From Thiomonas sp. FB-6 (GTDB lineage Bacteria > Pseudomonadota > Gammaproteobacteria > Burkholderiales > Burkholderiaceae_C), in NCBI RefSeq assembly GCF_000377645.1, contig NZ_KB898498.1, positions 1 to 43,047 of the forward strand: a DNA stretch of 43,047 bases. The letters run 5' to 3'. Made by a program: the position numbers and the translations under genes. Below are positions 7,010 through 17,800 of the stretch, in pieces (the first letter of the stretch is position 1; every line of letters starts with the position of its first letter). Under the pieces are notes generated by a model that made no database searches, was not told the origin of the DNA, and saw only the letters and a program-made list of their open reading frames with translations.

Positions 7010-8815
7010 ATGTGCGGCATCTACGGCTATTTCGACCGCGCCGGCGGTGAACTCGACGCGCGCGCGCTGCAGGCCATGGACGCCTCGCTGCGCCACCGCG
7101 GGCCCGACGACTCGGGCATCTGGTGCATGCCCGGCGCCGCGGTGGGCAACCGCCGGCTGTCCATCATCGACATCGCCGGCGGGCACCAGCCCTTCGTGTC
7201 CGACGACGGCCGCATCGCCCTGGTGCAGAACGGGGAGATCTTCAACCACGTCGAACTGCGCCGCGAACTGCAGCGCGAGGGTGTGCGTTTCGCCAGCGAC
7301 CACAGCGACACCGAGGTGCTGCTGCGCCTGTACGAGCGCGAGGGGCTGGACTTCCTGCCTCGCCTGAACGGCATGTTCGCCCTGGCCGTGCTCGACCGGC
7401 GCGACCCCGAGCGTCCCTGCCTGCACCTGGCGCGCGACCGCATCGGCGTCAAGCCGCTGTACCTGCACGACGACGGCACGCGCCTGCTGTTCGGCTCGGA
7501 GATCAAGGCGCTGCTGGGCGCCTTGCCGTCGCGCCCGCGGCTGGATCTGCCGGCGCTGCAGCACTACCTGGCCTTCAACTACGTGCCGCCTCCGTGGACC
7601 CTGTTCTCGGGCGTGCGCCACCTGGAGCCGGGCTGCGTGCTCAGCGTGGACGCGCGCGGCGCGCGCCAGCGGCGCTGGTGGAACCTGGCCGAGCAGCAAC
7701 AGGCCCCGCAGGAATTCGGCGCATGGCAGGAACAGTTCCTGGGCCTGCTCGACGATGCCGTGCGCCTGCGCATGCGCGCGGACGTGCCCTTCGGCGCCTT
7801 CCTGTCGGGAGGCGTGGATTCCAGCACGGTGGTGGCCCTGATGGCCCGGCACCTGCGCGAGCCGGTGCGCAGTTTCTGCATCGGCTTCGACGATCCCCGC
7901 TTCGACGAATCGCCCTACGCGCGCGACGCCGCGCGGCGCTTCGGCACCCTGCATCGCGAGCGCATCGTGCAGCCGGACCTGCTCGACGCCTGGCCGGGCG
8001 TGCTGTGGCACTGCGACCAGCCGCACGGCGACGCCTCCTTCCTGCCCACGCTGGAAGTGGCGCGACTGGCCGCGCAGGAAGTCAAGGTCGTTCTCACGGG
8101 CGACGGCGGCGACGAACTGTTCGCCGGCTACGACAAATACGCGGCGCTGCTGGCCGACCCGGCGCTGCAGGGCCTCGACGACGAGGCCTTCGCCCACCGG
8201 TTGGTCGAAGGCACGGGGCTGTTCGGCGCGCAGGCCCGCTCGCAGCTGCTGCAGCCCTGGCTGCAGCAGCGCCTGCGTGACGTGGACAGCGTGCGCGACG
8301 TGGCCCTGCCGTGGCTGCGCCAGGCGGGGCACTTCGACCGCGTCAACCAGATGCTCTACCTGGACATGATGCTGCTGCTGCCGGGCAACAACCTGGTCAA
8401 GCCCGACCGCATGGGCATGGCGGTCTCGCTGGAGGCGCGCACGCCCTTCCTGGACTGGCGCATGATGGAGCTGGCCTTCCGCAGCCCGGGCACGACCAAG
8501 CTGGTGGACGGCGACAAGAAGCACTGGTTCAAGCGCGCGGTGCAACCCCTGATCGGCGAGGAACTGGCGATGCGGCGCAAGCAGATGTTCACCGTGCCGG
8601 TCGGCGAATGGTTCCGCGGCCCGCGCAAGGCCTGGCTGCACGATCTGCTGTTCGCCGAGGACGCACTGGCCGCGCGCCTGTTCCAGCCGGCGCGCCTGCG
8701 CCAGCTGTTCGAGCAGCATGTGGACGGCAGCGCCAACCACACGCGCGAACTGCGCGCGCTGGCGGCGCTGGAGATCTGGGCGCGGCGCTTCCAGCCGGAG
8801 CTGGACCCGGCATGA
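7010..8815 (+). CDS. asnB: Asparagine synthase-like glutamine amidotransferase
   Basis: The 601-residue protein starts MCGIYGYF, so Cys2 becomes the N-terminal nucleophile of a class II glutaminase domain (RHRGPDDSG, NGEIFNH). The synthetase half carries the PP-loop LSGGVDSSTVV (near 270) and TGDGGDELFAGY (near 365). It would use glutamine and ATP to amidate a carboxylate, classically aspartate. AsnB-like genes in glycan clusters often amidate a sugar acid or modify a glycan, and the surrounding operon favours that here. ATG 7010 is fixed by the required Met-Cys. A 98-base gap precedes the gene, the only sizeable gap in the operon, and contains GACAATAG, which might be a promoter -10. Confidence 0.85.
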   Translation: MCGIYGYFDRAGGELDARALQAMDASLRHRGPDDSGIWCMPGAAVGNRRLSIIDIAGGHQPFVSDDGRIALVQNGEIFNHVELRRELQREGVRFASDHSDTEVLLRLYEREGLDFLPRLNGMFALAVLDRRDPERPCLHLARDRIGVKPLYLHDDGTRLLFGSEIKALLGALPSRPRLDLPALQHYLAFNYVPPPWTLFSGVRHLEPGCVLSVDARGARQRRWWNLAEQQQAPQEFGAWQEQFLGLLDDAVRLRMRADVPFGAFLSGGVDSSTVVALMARHLREPVRSFCIGFDDPRFDESPYARDAARRFGTLHRERIVQPDLLDAWPGVLWHCDQPHGDASFLPTLEVARLAAQEVKVVLTGDGGDELFAGYDKYAALLADPALQGLDDEAFAHRLVEGTGLFGAQARSQLLQPWLQQRLRDVDSVRDVALPWLRQAGHFDRVNQMLYLDMMLLLPGNNLVKPDRMGMAVSLEARTPFLDWRMMELAFRSPGTTKLVDGDKKHWFKRAVQPLIGEELAMRRKQMFTVPVGEWFRGPRKAWLHDLLFAEDALAARLFQPARLRQLFEQHVDGSANHTRELRALAALEIWARRFQPELDPA

Positions 8816-10077
8816 ACGAGTCCAGGCGCCTGCTCGCGGTGGCCTACGGCGGCGGCCACGTGGCCATGCTGCTGCCGGTGCTGGGCGAACTGCGGCGCCG
8901 ACATCCGCGGTGGAACATCCAGTTGCTGGCGCTGACCACCGCGCGCCGCGCGGCGCAGGCGGCGGGCTGGGACTGCCTGGGCTACGAGTCCCTGCTGCCG
9001 CTGCTGGATGCGCAGGAGCGCGAACAGGCGCTGCGCCTGGGGCAGGAATTGCAGGCCGGCAACAGCCATCCGGACGTCGCGACTTCGGAGACCCTGGCCT
9101 ACCTGGGAATCAACGCCTGGTCGCTGCGCGGCCAGCTCGGCGAGCAGGAGGCGGCGCGGCGCCTGGCCGAGCGCGGGCGCCATGCCTTCCACCCGCAGCT
9201 TTTTTTCGAGCGGGTGCTGCGCGCCTTGCGGCCGGATCTGCTGCTGAGCACGAATTCGCCACGCAGCGAGCAGGCCGCGCTGGAGGCCGCGCAGGCGCTG
9301 GGCATCCCCAGCCTGGCGGTGCTGGACCTGTTCGCGCAGCCCGGCGACCCCTTCGCGGCGCGCAGCCAGCGGCCGGACCGCGTCTGCGTGCTGGCCGACG
9401 CGGTGCGCGACAACCTGCTGGCGGCGGGCTGGGAGGCGCAGCGCATCGCGGTCACCGGCAACCCCGCCTTCGACGCGCTGCACGAGCCCGCCGCGCGCGA
9501 GCAGGCTCGCGAAATGCGCCGGCGCTGGGCGCAGCACTGGGGCCGCGAGCCGGGCCGGCTGGTGCTGCTGGCCACGCAACCCGAGGCGCAGGCCCACCCC
9601 GCCTCGCCATGGCCGGCGGGCGACGCGCTGGCGCTGGCCATGGAAGCCAGCGCCCGCGCCTGGGTCGAGCAGCGGCCCACGGCCTCGCTGGTGGTGCGCC
9701 ACCACCCCAACCACTGGCACCGCGCGCAACGCGCGCCGGATACGGCGCAGGTGCATTTCAGCGTGCCGGCGGACGAAGCCATCGAGCCGCTGGTGCTGGC
9801 GGCCGACGCCGTGGTGGTGCAGACCACCACGGTGGGCCTGCAGGCCGCGGTGGCGGGGCGCCCGGTGCTGTCGCTGCGCTGCTCGCCGGGCGCGCTGCGC
9901 GGCCTGGACTACGCCGCCCTCGGCGTGGCGCGCGGCGTGGCGGACCTGGACGAACTGCCCGCGGCGCTGGACCAGACCCTGGCCCGCCCGCCGGCCCCGA
10001 CCCGCTGGGCGCGGCCCGCCGCCGCCGCGCCGGCGGTGGCCGATCAAGCCGAAGCCCTGCTGCAACGAGCCCCATGA
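8812..10077 (+). CDS. GT-B-like glycosyltransferase of the nonulosonate locus
   Basis: The 421-residue protein begins with AYGGGHVAMLLPVLGEL, a glycine-rich N-terminal loop like those of GT-B enzymes. Its C-terminal half has VVRHHPNHW (near 300) and TTTVGLQAAVAGRPVLSL (near 345), resembling the donor-site region of capsule-type transferases. I cannot name the family or substrates. It sits between asnB and the CMP-nonulosonate synthetase gene, with four-base ATGA overlaps on both sides. It is therefore a reasonable candidate for the transferase that adds the nonulosonate or its neighbour sugar. The UDP-GlcNAc 2-epimerase fold is similar, but the hydrolysing epimerase role is already filled downstream. 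Confidence 0.55.
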   Translation: MNESRRLLAVAYGGGHVAMLLPVLGELRRRHPRWNIQLLALTTARRAAQAAGWDCLGYESLLPLLDAQEREQALRLGQELQAGNSHPDVATSETLAYLGINAWSLRGQLGEQEAARRLAERGRHAFHPQLFFERVLRALRPDLLLSTNSPRSEQAALEAAQALGIPSLAVLDLFAQPGDPFAARSQRPDRVCVLADAVRDNLLAAGWEAQRIAVTGNPAFDALHEPAAREQAREMRRRWAQHWGREPGRLVLLATQPEAQAHPASPWPAGDALALAMEASARAWVEQRPTASLVVRHHPNHWHRAQRAPDTAQVHFSVPADEAIEPLVLAADAVVVQTTTVGLQAAVAGRPVLSLRCSPGALRGLDYAALGVARGVADLDELPAALDQTLARPPAPTRWARPAAAAPAVADQAEALLQRAP

Positions 10078-10781
10078 AGACCATCGCCACCATCTGCGCC
10101 CGCGGCGGCAGCAAGGGCCTGCCGGGCAAGAACATCCGGCCCTTTCGCGGGCGCCCGCTGATCGCGCACAGCATCGCCTTCGCGCTGGAGCACCCGGGGA
10201 TCGACGCCGTGTGCGTGTCCACCGACGACGAGCGCATCGCCGCGGCGGCGCGCGCGGCCGGCGCCGAGGTTCCCTACCTGCGCCCGCCCGAACTGGCGCG
10301 CGACGACAGCCCCAAGCTGCCGGTGATCGAGCACCTGCTCGACTTCCTGGAGCGCGGGCAGGGGCGGCGCTACGAGCGCATCGTGGACCTGCAACCCACC
10401 TCGCCGTTGCGCATCCCGCAGGACCTCGACGCCTGCCTGCGGCGCGCCGCAGAGCCCGACGAGCCCGGCCTGGTGGTGACGGCCTACGACAGCGGCTTCA
10501 ACCCCTACTTCAACCTTGTCGAGCTGCAGGGCGACGGCAGCGTGCTGGTGTGCAAGGGCGGCGGGCTGGCCACGCGCCAGGCCGCGCCGCCGGTGTGGGC
10601 GCTCAACGGCTCCATCTACGTCTGGCGCCGCGCCGCGCTGGCGCACGCGGCGCGCCACGGCATGTGGAGCGTGCGAGTGGCGGCTCATATCATGCCCCCA
10701 TCGCGCTCGGTGGACATCGACACCGCCGAGGATTTCGCGGCGGCCGAGCGTGCCGCATCCGAAGGATCCCCGACACCATGA
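10074..10781 (+). CDS. neuA: Acylneuraminate (CMP-nonulosonate) cytidylyltransferase
   Basis: This 235-residue enzyme activates a nonulosonic acid with CTP to the CMP-sugar used by transferases. The nucleotide-binding start ARGGSKGLPGKNI (about 9-21) is diagnostic, followed by STDDERIA, LQPTSPLR (near 105) and NGSIYVWRR (near 180). Length fits the NeuA/LegF/PseF family. It overlaps both neighbours by four bases, with the synthase next in line. With a dehydratase, aminotransferase and acetyltransferase in the same operon, the substrate is more likely legionaminate-type than N-acetylneuraminate; sequence reading alone cannot settle this. Confidence 0.92.
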   Translation: MKTIATICARGGSKGLPGKNIRPFRGRPLIAHSIAFALEHPGIDAVCVSTDDERIAAAARAAGAEVPYLRPPELARDDSPKLPVIEHLLDFLERGQGRRYERIVDLQPTSPLRIPQDLDACLRRAAEPDEPGLVVTAYDSGFNPYFNLVELQGDGSVLVCKGGGLATRQAAPPVWALNGSIYVWRRAALAHAARHGMWSVRVAAHIMPPSRSVDIDTAEDFAAAERAASEGSPTP

Positions 10782-11878
10782 ACCGGCCCCACGTGTTCGT
10801 CATCGCCGAAGCCGGGGTCAACCACAACGGCCGCCTGGACCTGGCGCTGGGCCTGGTGGACGCCGCCGCCGCGGCCGGCGCCGACGCCGTCAAGTTCCAG
10901 ACCTTCCGTGCCGAGGACCTGGTGACCCCGGGCGCCGCAACCGCCAGCTACCAGAGGCAGCAGACCGGCCACACCGACCAGCTGGCCATGCTGCGCGCGC
11001 TGGAGCTGAGCCACGAGCAGTTCCAGACCATCGCGGCGCGCTGCCGCGAGCGCGGCATCGAGTTCATGTCCACGCCCTTCTCCGAGCAGGCGGTGGACCA
11101 GTTGGTGGATCTCGGCGTGCGGCGCCTCAAACTGCCCTCGGGCGAGATCACCAACCGCCCGCTGCTGCAGAAGGCGGCGCGCGCGCGCCTGCCGCTGCTG
11201 GTGTCCACCGGCATGGCCACGCTGGAGGAGGTGCGCGACGCGACGGAATGGGTGCGCGAGATCTGGCTGCGCGGCAGCGCCCCGAGCGCGGCGCCGCCGG
11301 TGGCCGCGCCGCTGGTGCTGCTGCATTGCACCTCGGCCTACCCGGCCCCCGACGAGGCGCTGAACCTGCTGGCGCTGCGCCAGCTCGGCGAGGCCTGCGG
11401 CATGCCGGTGGGCTACTCGGACCACAGCCTGGGCAACACCGCGGCGCTGGCCGCGGCGGCGCTGGGGGCGGTGGTGATCGAGAAGCACATCACCCTGGAC
11501 CGCCGCCTGCCCGGGCCCGACCACGCGGCCTCCAGCGAGGCGGCCGAGTTCGCCGCGCTGGTGCGCGAACTGCGCCGCCTGCAGGACATGCTGGGCGACG
11601 GCATCAAGGCCCCGCGGCAGCAGGAGCTGGAGGTGCGCGAGGTGGCGCGGCGCAGCGTGGTGCTGGCCTGCGCGCTGCGTGCCGGCAGCGAACTGGCGCT
11701 CGAGCACCTGCAACTGAGGCGCCCGGGCCACGGCATCGCCCCGCGCGAGCTCGACGCGCTGATCGGGCGCCGCCTGCGGCGCGACGTCGCCGCCGGGCAG
11801 CTGCTGGCCTGGGAGGACCTGCACGCCGTGCGCGAGGACCCGGACGGCGCCGACGACGACGCCGACGCCCATGGCTGA
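10778..11878 (+). CDS. neuB: Nonulosonic acid synthase (NeuB/LegI-type)
   Basis: The 366-residue protein condenses phosphoenolpyruvate with an N-acyl hexosamine to make a nine-carbon keto acid. Family motifs are clear: IAEAGVNHNG (8-17), VKFQTF, MSTPFSE, KLPSGEITN, HCTSAYP, GYSDHSLGN and EKHITLDRRLPGPDH. A C-terminal SAF (antifreeze-like) domain at about 295-345 completes the usual layout. In the pathway proposed here the substrate would be 2,4-diacetamido-2,4,6-trideoxymannose, giving legionaminate (LegI role). NeuB, LegI and PseI are close relatives and cannot be separated safely by eye. The tail after the SAF domain is acidic (Asp-rich). Confidence 0.92.
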   Translation: MNRPHVFVIAEAGVNHNGRLDLALGLVDAAAAAGADAVKFQTFRAEDLVTPGAATASYQRQQTGHTDQLAMLRALELSHEQFQTIAARCRERGIEFMSTPFSEQAVDQLVDLGVRRLKLPSGEITNRPLLQKAARARLPLLVSTGMATLEEVRDATEWVREIWLRGSAPSAAPPVAAPLVLLHCTSAYPAPDEALNLLALRQLGEACGMPVGYSDHSLGNTAALAAAALGAVVIEKHITLDRRLPGPDHAASSEAAEFAALVRELRRLQDMLGDGIKAPRQQELEVREVARRSVVLACALRAGSELALEHLQLRRPGHGIAPRELDALIGRRLRRDVAAGQLLAWEDLHAVREDPDGADDDADAHG

Positions 11879-13016
11879 GCCTCGGCGCATCGTCTATCTC
11901 AGCGGCACGCGGGCGGATTTCGGGCTGATGCGCGCCTGCCTGGAGCGCATCGCCGCGCATCCGGGCCTGGATCTGCGCCTGGCGGTCACCGGCATGCACC
12001 TGCTGCCGGAGTTCGGGCATACGCTGCAGGAAATCGAGGCCAGCGGCCTGCGCGTGGCCGCGCGCATTCCCAGCGACGTGGGCGCGCGCGACGGCGCCGG
12101 CATGGCGCGCGCGGTGGCGCAGACCCTGCTGGGCATGACGGCCGAGCTGCAGCGCGAGCCCTGCGACGCGCTGCTGCTGCTGGGCGACCGCGGCGAGATG
12201 CTGGCCGGGGCCACGGCGGCGCTGCATCTGGGCATCCCCGTGGTGCACCTGCACGGCGGCGAGCGCTCGGGCACGGTGGACGAGCCCATGCGCCACGCCG
12301 TCTCCAAGCTCGCCACCTACCATTTCGCGGCCACCGCCGAGTCGCGCGAGCGCCTGCTCGCGATGGGCGAGGAGCCCGGGCGCGTGTTCGTGGTCGGCGC
12401 GCCGGGGCTGGACGACATCGCCCGCCACGCGCTGGCGCCGCGCGAACAGACCCTGCGCGCACTGGGCATCGAGCCTGCGCGGCAATTCGTGCTGGTCGTG
12501 TTCCATCCGGTGGTGCAGCAGGCCGCGCAGGCGGCCGGGCAGACCCGCGAACTCCTTGCCGGGCTGCGCGACGCCGGCGCCGGGCGCGACTTCGACGTGC
12601 TCTGGCTGGCGCCGAACGCCGACGCCGGCTCGGCGCAGATCGAATCCGCGCTGCAGGCGTGCGGCGCCGGCTGGCATCGGCTCACCCACCTGCCGCGCTC
12701 GCGCTACCTGGACGCGCTGGGCCACGCGCGGGCGCTGGCGGGCAATTCCTCCTCCGGCATCATCGAGGCGGCGAGCTTCGGCACCCCCGTGCTCGACGTG
12801 GGGCGACGCCAGCACCTGCGCGAGCGCAACGCCGGCGTGCTGCACGTGGAACCGCGCTCCGGCGAGATCACCGCGGCGCTGCAGGGTCTGCTCGGCTCCC
12901 CGCGCCCGTCCGCGCATAATGTGTACGGCGACGGCCATGCCGGCGAGCGCATCGCGCGACTGCTCGCCGACATCGATCTGCACCCGGGCCTGCTGAACAA
13001 GACCCTGGCCTACTGA
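11871..13016 (+). CDS. neuC: Hydrolysing UDP-sugar 2-epimerase (NeuC/LegG-type)
   Basis: This 381-residue GT-B-fold enzyme removes UDP from a UDP-2-acetamido sugar while inverting C2, giving the free manno-configured sugar used by the synthase. Motifs are GTRADFGLM (13-21), LLLGDRGEMLAG (near 103), HLHGGERSGTVDE (near 125) and GNSSSGIIEAASFGTP (near 290). It follows the synthase gene with an eight-base overlap and precedes the acetyltransferase gene. In a legionaminate route it would act on UDP-2,4-diacetamido-2,4,6-trideoxyglucose (LegG role). Classical NeuC on UDP-GlcNAc is the alternative. Confidence 0.9.
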   Translation: MAEPRRIVYLSGTRADFGLMRACLERIAAHPGLDLRLAVTGMHLLPEFGHTLQEIEASGLRVAARIPSDVGARDGAGMARAVAQTLLGMTAELQREPCDALLLLGDRGEMLAGATAALHLGIPVVHLHGGERSGTVDEPMRHAVSKLATYHFAATAESRERLLAMGEEPGRVFVVGAPGLDDIARHALAPREQTLRALGIEPARQFVLVVFHPVVQQAAQAAGQTRELLAGLRDAGAGRDFDVLWLAPNADAGSAQIESALQACGAGWHRLTHLPRSRYLDALGHARALAGNSSSGIIEAASFGTPVLDVGRRQHLRERNAGVLHVEPRSGEITAALQGLLGSPRPSAHNVYGDGHAGERIARLLADIDLHPGLLNKTLAY

Positions 13017-13024
13017 AACGCGCC

Positions 13025-13708
13025 GTGACTGCCTCCTCCCCTTCCCTCGTGGCCCCGCCGGGCGCTCCCGCGCTGGTGGTGTTCGGTGCCGGCGGTCATG
13101 CTCGCGTGGCGGCCGATGCCGCGCTGGCCAGCGGCGCCTGGAGCGCGGTGCTGGTCAGCGACCGGCGCGAGGATCTGTGGGGCAGCCAGCTGCTGCCCGG
13201 CCTGCGCGTGCTGGCGCCGCGCGCGCTGCGCGATCTGCCGCTTCCCTGGGGCCTGCACGTGGCCATCGGCGACAACGCAGCGCGCCGGCGCGAAGCCCGC
13301 GCGCTGCTGCTCGACGAAGCCCGCGCGGCCTTCCTCGCCAGCGTGGTGCATCCGCTGGCCGCGCTGGCGCCCAGCGCGCGCGTCGGCCCCGGCTGCCTGC
13401 TCGCCGCGCATTGCGTGGTGGGACCGCTGGCGGATCTGGGCGAAGGCGTGATCGTCAACCACACGGCGGTGATCGACCACGACTGCGGGGTCGGCCCCTG
13501 GACCCACGTGGCGCCGGGCGCGCGCCTGGGTGGCGGCGTGCGCGTCGGCGAGGCCGCGTTGCTGGGCTCCGGAAGCACCGTGCTGCCGGGCCTGCGCGTA
13601 GGCGCCGGCAGCGTGCTGGGCGCCGGGGCGGTGGCGCTGCGCGACCTGCCCGACGCCGTCTGCTGGGCCGGCGTGCCGGCACGCGCCATCCGCCGCGCCC
13701 CCGCCTGA
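13025..13708 (+). CDS. PglD/NeuD-type sugar N- or O-acetyltransferase
   Basis: The 227-residue protein has the two-part layout of PglD and NeuD. An N-terminal nucleotide-sugar-binding fold starts with VVFGAGGHARVAADAA (18-33), and a left-handed beta-helix of hexapeptide repeats fills about 115-225 (VGPGCLL, EGVIVNHTAVIDHDC, VGAGSVLGAGAV). The catalytic His is expected in the NHTAVIDHDC stretch. It uses acetyl-CoA, most likely to acetylate the 4-amino group made by the neighbouring aminotransferase (PglD/LegH role). O-acetylation of the finished acid (NeuD role) is the alternative. GTG 13025 follows the previous stop by eight bases. Confidence 0.85.
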   Translation: MTASSPSLVAPPGAPALVVFGAGGHARVAADAALASGAWSAVLVSDRREDLWGSQLLPGLRVLAPRALRDLPLPWGLHVAIGDNAARRREARALLLDEARAAFLASVVHPLAALAPSARVGPGCLLAAHCVVGPLADLGEGVIVNHTAVIDHDCGVGPWTHVAPGARLGGGVRVGEAALLGSGSTVLPGLRVGAGSVLGAGAVALRDLPDAVCWAGVPARAIRRAPA

Positions 13709-13736
13709 GTCCACCGCGCCCCTTTCCCTTCCGGCC

Positions 13737-15229
<1,493 letters not shown>

Positions 15230-15233
<4 letters not shown>

Positions 15234-17098
15234 GCCGCCTCGCGGACACCTGGCGGCGCGCGGGAGCCGCCGGGCTGCTGGACGCGGCGCTGGTGGCGCT
15301 GGCCTGGGTGGCGGCCTTCGTGTTCCGCTTCAGCCTGCTGCGCAACAACGCGCCGGCCAACATCCTGCACATCGTGGCGGTGACCCTGCCCATCGCGGTG
15401 CTGGCCTGGGGCGCGGCGCTGGTCTGGTTCGGCATCTACCGCAGCGCGTGGCGCCACGCCAGCCTGCCTGACGTCTGGCGCCTGGCGCGCGCCTGCGCGG
15501 TGGCCGCGCTGGCACTGGCGGCGGTGCTGCTGGTGATGCGCGTGCCCAATTTCCCGCGCTCCATCGTGCTCATCCACCCGCTGCTGGCCGGCGGCGCGCT
15601 GCTCGCGGTACGCCTGGCCCAGCGTCAGCTGGCTGAACGCAGCCACCGTGGCGCGCCGGGCGACGCGCGGCCCTTGCTGCTGCTGGGCAGCGTGGACGAC
15701 GCGGCGCCGGCCTTGCAAAGCCTGCGCGCCACGCGCCTGTGGCGCGCGGTGGCGGTGTACAGCCCGCTGCAAGCCGAAGCCGGCGAGCGCCTGCAGGACC
15801 TGCCCGTGCTCGGCCCGCCGCGCGCGCTGGGCGAGGTGGCGCGCGCATTCGGCGCGCAGCATGCGCTGGTGGCCGGCAGCGCGGGCTCGGCCACACGCCG
15901 CCTGCTGCTGGAACAGGCCAGCGGCGCGCGCCTGGCGCTGCTCACGCTGCCGCGCGCCGACGACTGGCTGCAGCAGGGCGCGGGCTCGACGGTGCCGCGC
16001 AACCTCGAACTCGCCGACCTGCTCGGGCGCGCGGCCGTGCAGCTGGACGTGCGCGGCCTGTCGGATCTGCTGGCCGGCCAATGCGTGCTGGTGACCGGCG
16101 CCGGCGGCTCCATCGGCTCGGAGCTGTGCCGCCAGATCGCGCGCTTCGGCGTGGGGCGCCTGGTGTGCCTGGACATGTCGGAGTTCGCCATCTACCAGCT
16201 CGAGCAGGAACTGCGCGCGCGCCACCCGGACATGCCGGCCGTGTTCCTGACCGCCAACGTGCGCGACGCCACGCGCCTGCGCGTGCTGTTCGAACGCCAG
16301 CGCCCGGCCGTGGTGTTCCACGCGGCGGCCTACAAGCACGTGCCGCTGATGGAACAGGACAACGCCATCGAGGCGCTGCGCACCAACGTGCTGGGCACCG
16401 TCAACGCGGCGCGCGCGGCGGCGTTGTGCGGAGCGCGGCGCTTCGTGCTCGTGTCCACCGACAAGGCGGTGAACCCGACCAACGTCATGGGCGCCAGCAA
16501 GCGCCTGGCCGAACGCGCGCTGCAGGTGCTGGCGCACGAGCACGCGGGCACGCGCATGGTGGCGGTGCGCTTCGGCAACGTGCTGGGCTCCAGCGGCAGC
16601 GTGGTGCCGCGCTTCGCGCAGCAGATTGCAGCGGGCGGGCCGGTCACGGTCACCCACCCGGACATCGTGCGCTACTTCATGACCATCCCGGAAGCCGCGC
16701 AGCTCGTGCTGCAGGCCGCGCTGATGGGCGACAGCGGCGACATCTACGTGCTCGACATGGGCGAGCCGGTGCGCATCGTCGAGCTGGCACGCCTGATGAT
16801 TCGCCTGTCCGGGCGCGACGAGGACGAGATCCCCGTGGTGTTCACCGGGCTGCGCCCCGGCGAGAAACTGTTCGAGGAACTGCTGGCCGACGACGAGACC
16901 ACGCTGCCCACGCCGCACCCGAAGCTGCGGGTGGCGCGCCACGGCGACGTGGAAGGCCCGCGCGTGGACCTCGACGCGCTGCAGCGGCGCATCGCCATCG
17001 GCGGCGCCGAGGAACCCGAAGCCGCCGCGGTGAAGGATCTGCTGGCGTCCCTGGTGCCGGAATACCGGCCGCAACTAGCTCCGGAGGGCAATGCATGA
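15230..17098 (+). CDS. PglF/WbpM-type UDP-GlcNAc 4,6-dehydratase
   Basis: This 622-residue membrane-anchored enzyme turns UDP-GlcNAc into UDP-4-keto-6-deoxy-GlcNAc. About four hydrophobic helices fill 15-130. A CoA-binding-like segment follows, then the extended SDR domain with VTGAGGSIGSELCRQ (near 288) and TDKAVNPTNVMGASKR (410-425). In that motif the usual SDR Tyr is Met, as in PglF, WbpM and CapD. The membrane form works on UDP-sugars, unlike the soluble GDP-type enzyme of the Campylobacter legionaminate route. It overlaps the aminotransferase gene and the following lolD by four bases each. Confidence 0.9.
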
Positions 17099-17793
17099 CG
17101 GACAGCGCGCAATATGTGCTGGAGGCGCGCGAGGTGCGCAAGCGCTACGCCGGAGGCCCGCAGACGGTGGAGGTGCTGGCCGGTGTTTCGTTGCGCCTGC
17201 GCGCGGGCGAGTCGCTGGCCATCACCGGAGCTTCCGGCTCCGGCAAGAGCACCCTGCTGCACCTGCTGGGCGGGCTCGACCTGTCCGATGCCGGGCACAT
17301 CGAGGTCTGCGGCGCCAGCTGGGCCGGCATGTCGCCGGCGCAGCAGGGCCAATGGCGCAACCGCAACGTCGGCTTCGTCTACCAGTTCCACCACCTGCTG
17401 CCGGAGTTCAGCGCGCTGGACAACGTGATGATGCCGCTGCGTATCCGCCGCGTCGCCGCGGCGCAGGCGCAGCAGCGCGCCGCCGCGCTGCTGGAGCAGG
17501 TGGGCCTGGCGGCGCGCCTGCGCCACCGCCCGGCGGAACTCTCCGGCGGCGAGCGCCAGCGCGTGGCGCTGGCGCGCGCGCTGGTCACGCAGCCGGCGCT
17601 GCTGCTGGCCGACGAGCCCACCGGAAACCTCGACGCCGATTCCGCCGACGTGGTGTTCGATCTGATCGATGCGATGGCGCGCGAGCACGGCAGCGCCATG
17701 GTGCTGGTCACGCACGACGCGAGCCTGGCGGCGCGTTGCGGGCGCACGCTGCATCTGCAGCACGGCACCCTGCACGAAGCCGCAACGGCCTGA
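17095..17793 (+). CDS. lolD: Lipoprotein-releasing ABC transporter ATPase LolD
   Basis: The 232-residue ATPase belongs to the MacB/LolD type, with Walker A ITGASGSGKST (near 44), YQFHHLLPEFSALDNV, signature ELSGGERQRVALARAL (near 145), Walker B LLLADEPTGNLD and VTHD. The YQFHHLLPEF Q-loop segment is characteristic of LolD, which powers release of lipoproteins from the inner membrane with LolC/LolE. No lolC or lolE is next to it. It overlaps the dehydratase gene by four bases, so it is likely translated with the glycan operon. ATG 17095 is chosen over the out-of-frame ATG at 17091. Confidence 0.85.
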   Translation: MTDSAQYVLEAREVRKRYAGGPQTVEVLAGVSLRLRAGESLAITGASGSGKSTLLHLLGGLDLSDAGHIEVCGASWAGMSPAQQGQWRNRNVGFVYQFHHLLPEFSALDNVMMPLRIRRVAAAQAQQRAAALLEQVGLAARLRHRPAELSGGERQRVALARALVTQPALLLADEPTGNLDADSADVVFDLIDAMAREHGSAMVLVTHDASLAARCGRTLHLQHGTLHEAATA

Positions 17794-17800
17794 TCAGGCC
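17787..17800. repeat. 14-bp palindrome formed by two convergent stop codons
   Basis: GGCCTGATCAGGCC is a perfect palindrome. Its centre is the TGA of lolD (17791-17793) directly touching the TCA of the convergent GGDEF-EAL gene (17794-17796). No T-run flanks it, so each gene probably runs into the other's 3' end or ends by another mechanism. Confidence 0.6.

Noticed and set aside
15739-17793. Apparent fusion of an Arg-rich protein with LolD in one frame
   Set aside because: The upstream part is the shadow of the dehydratase gene. The true LolD start is ATG 17095.
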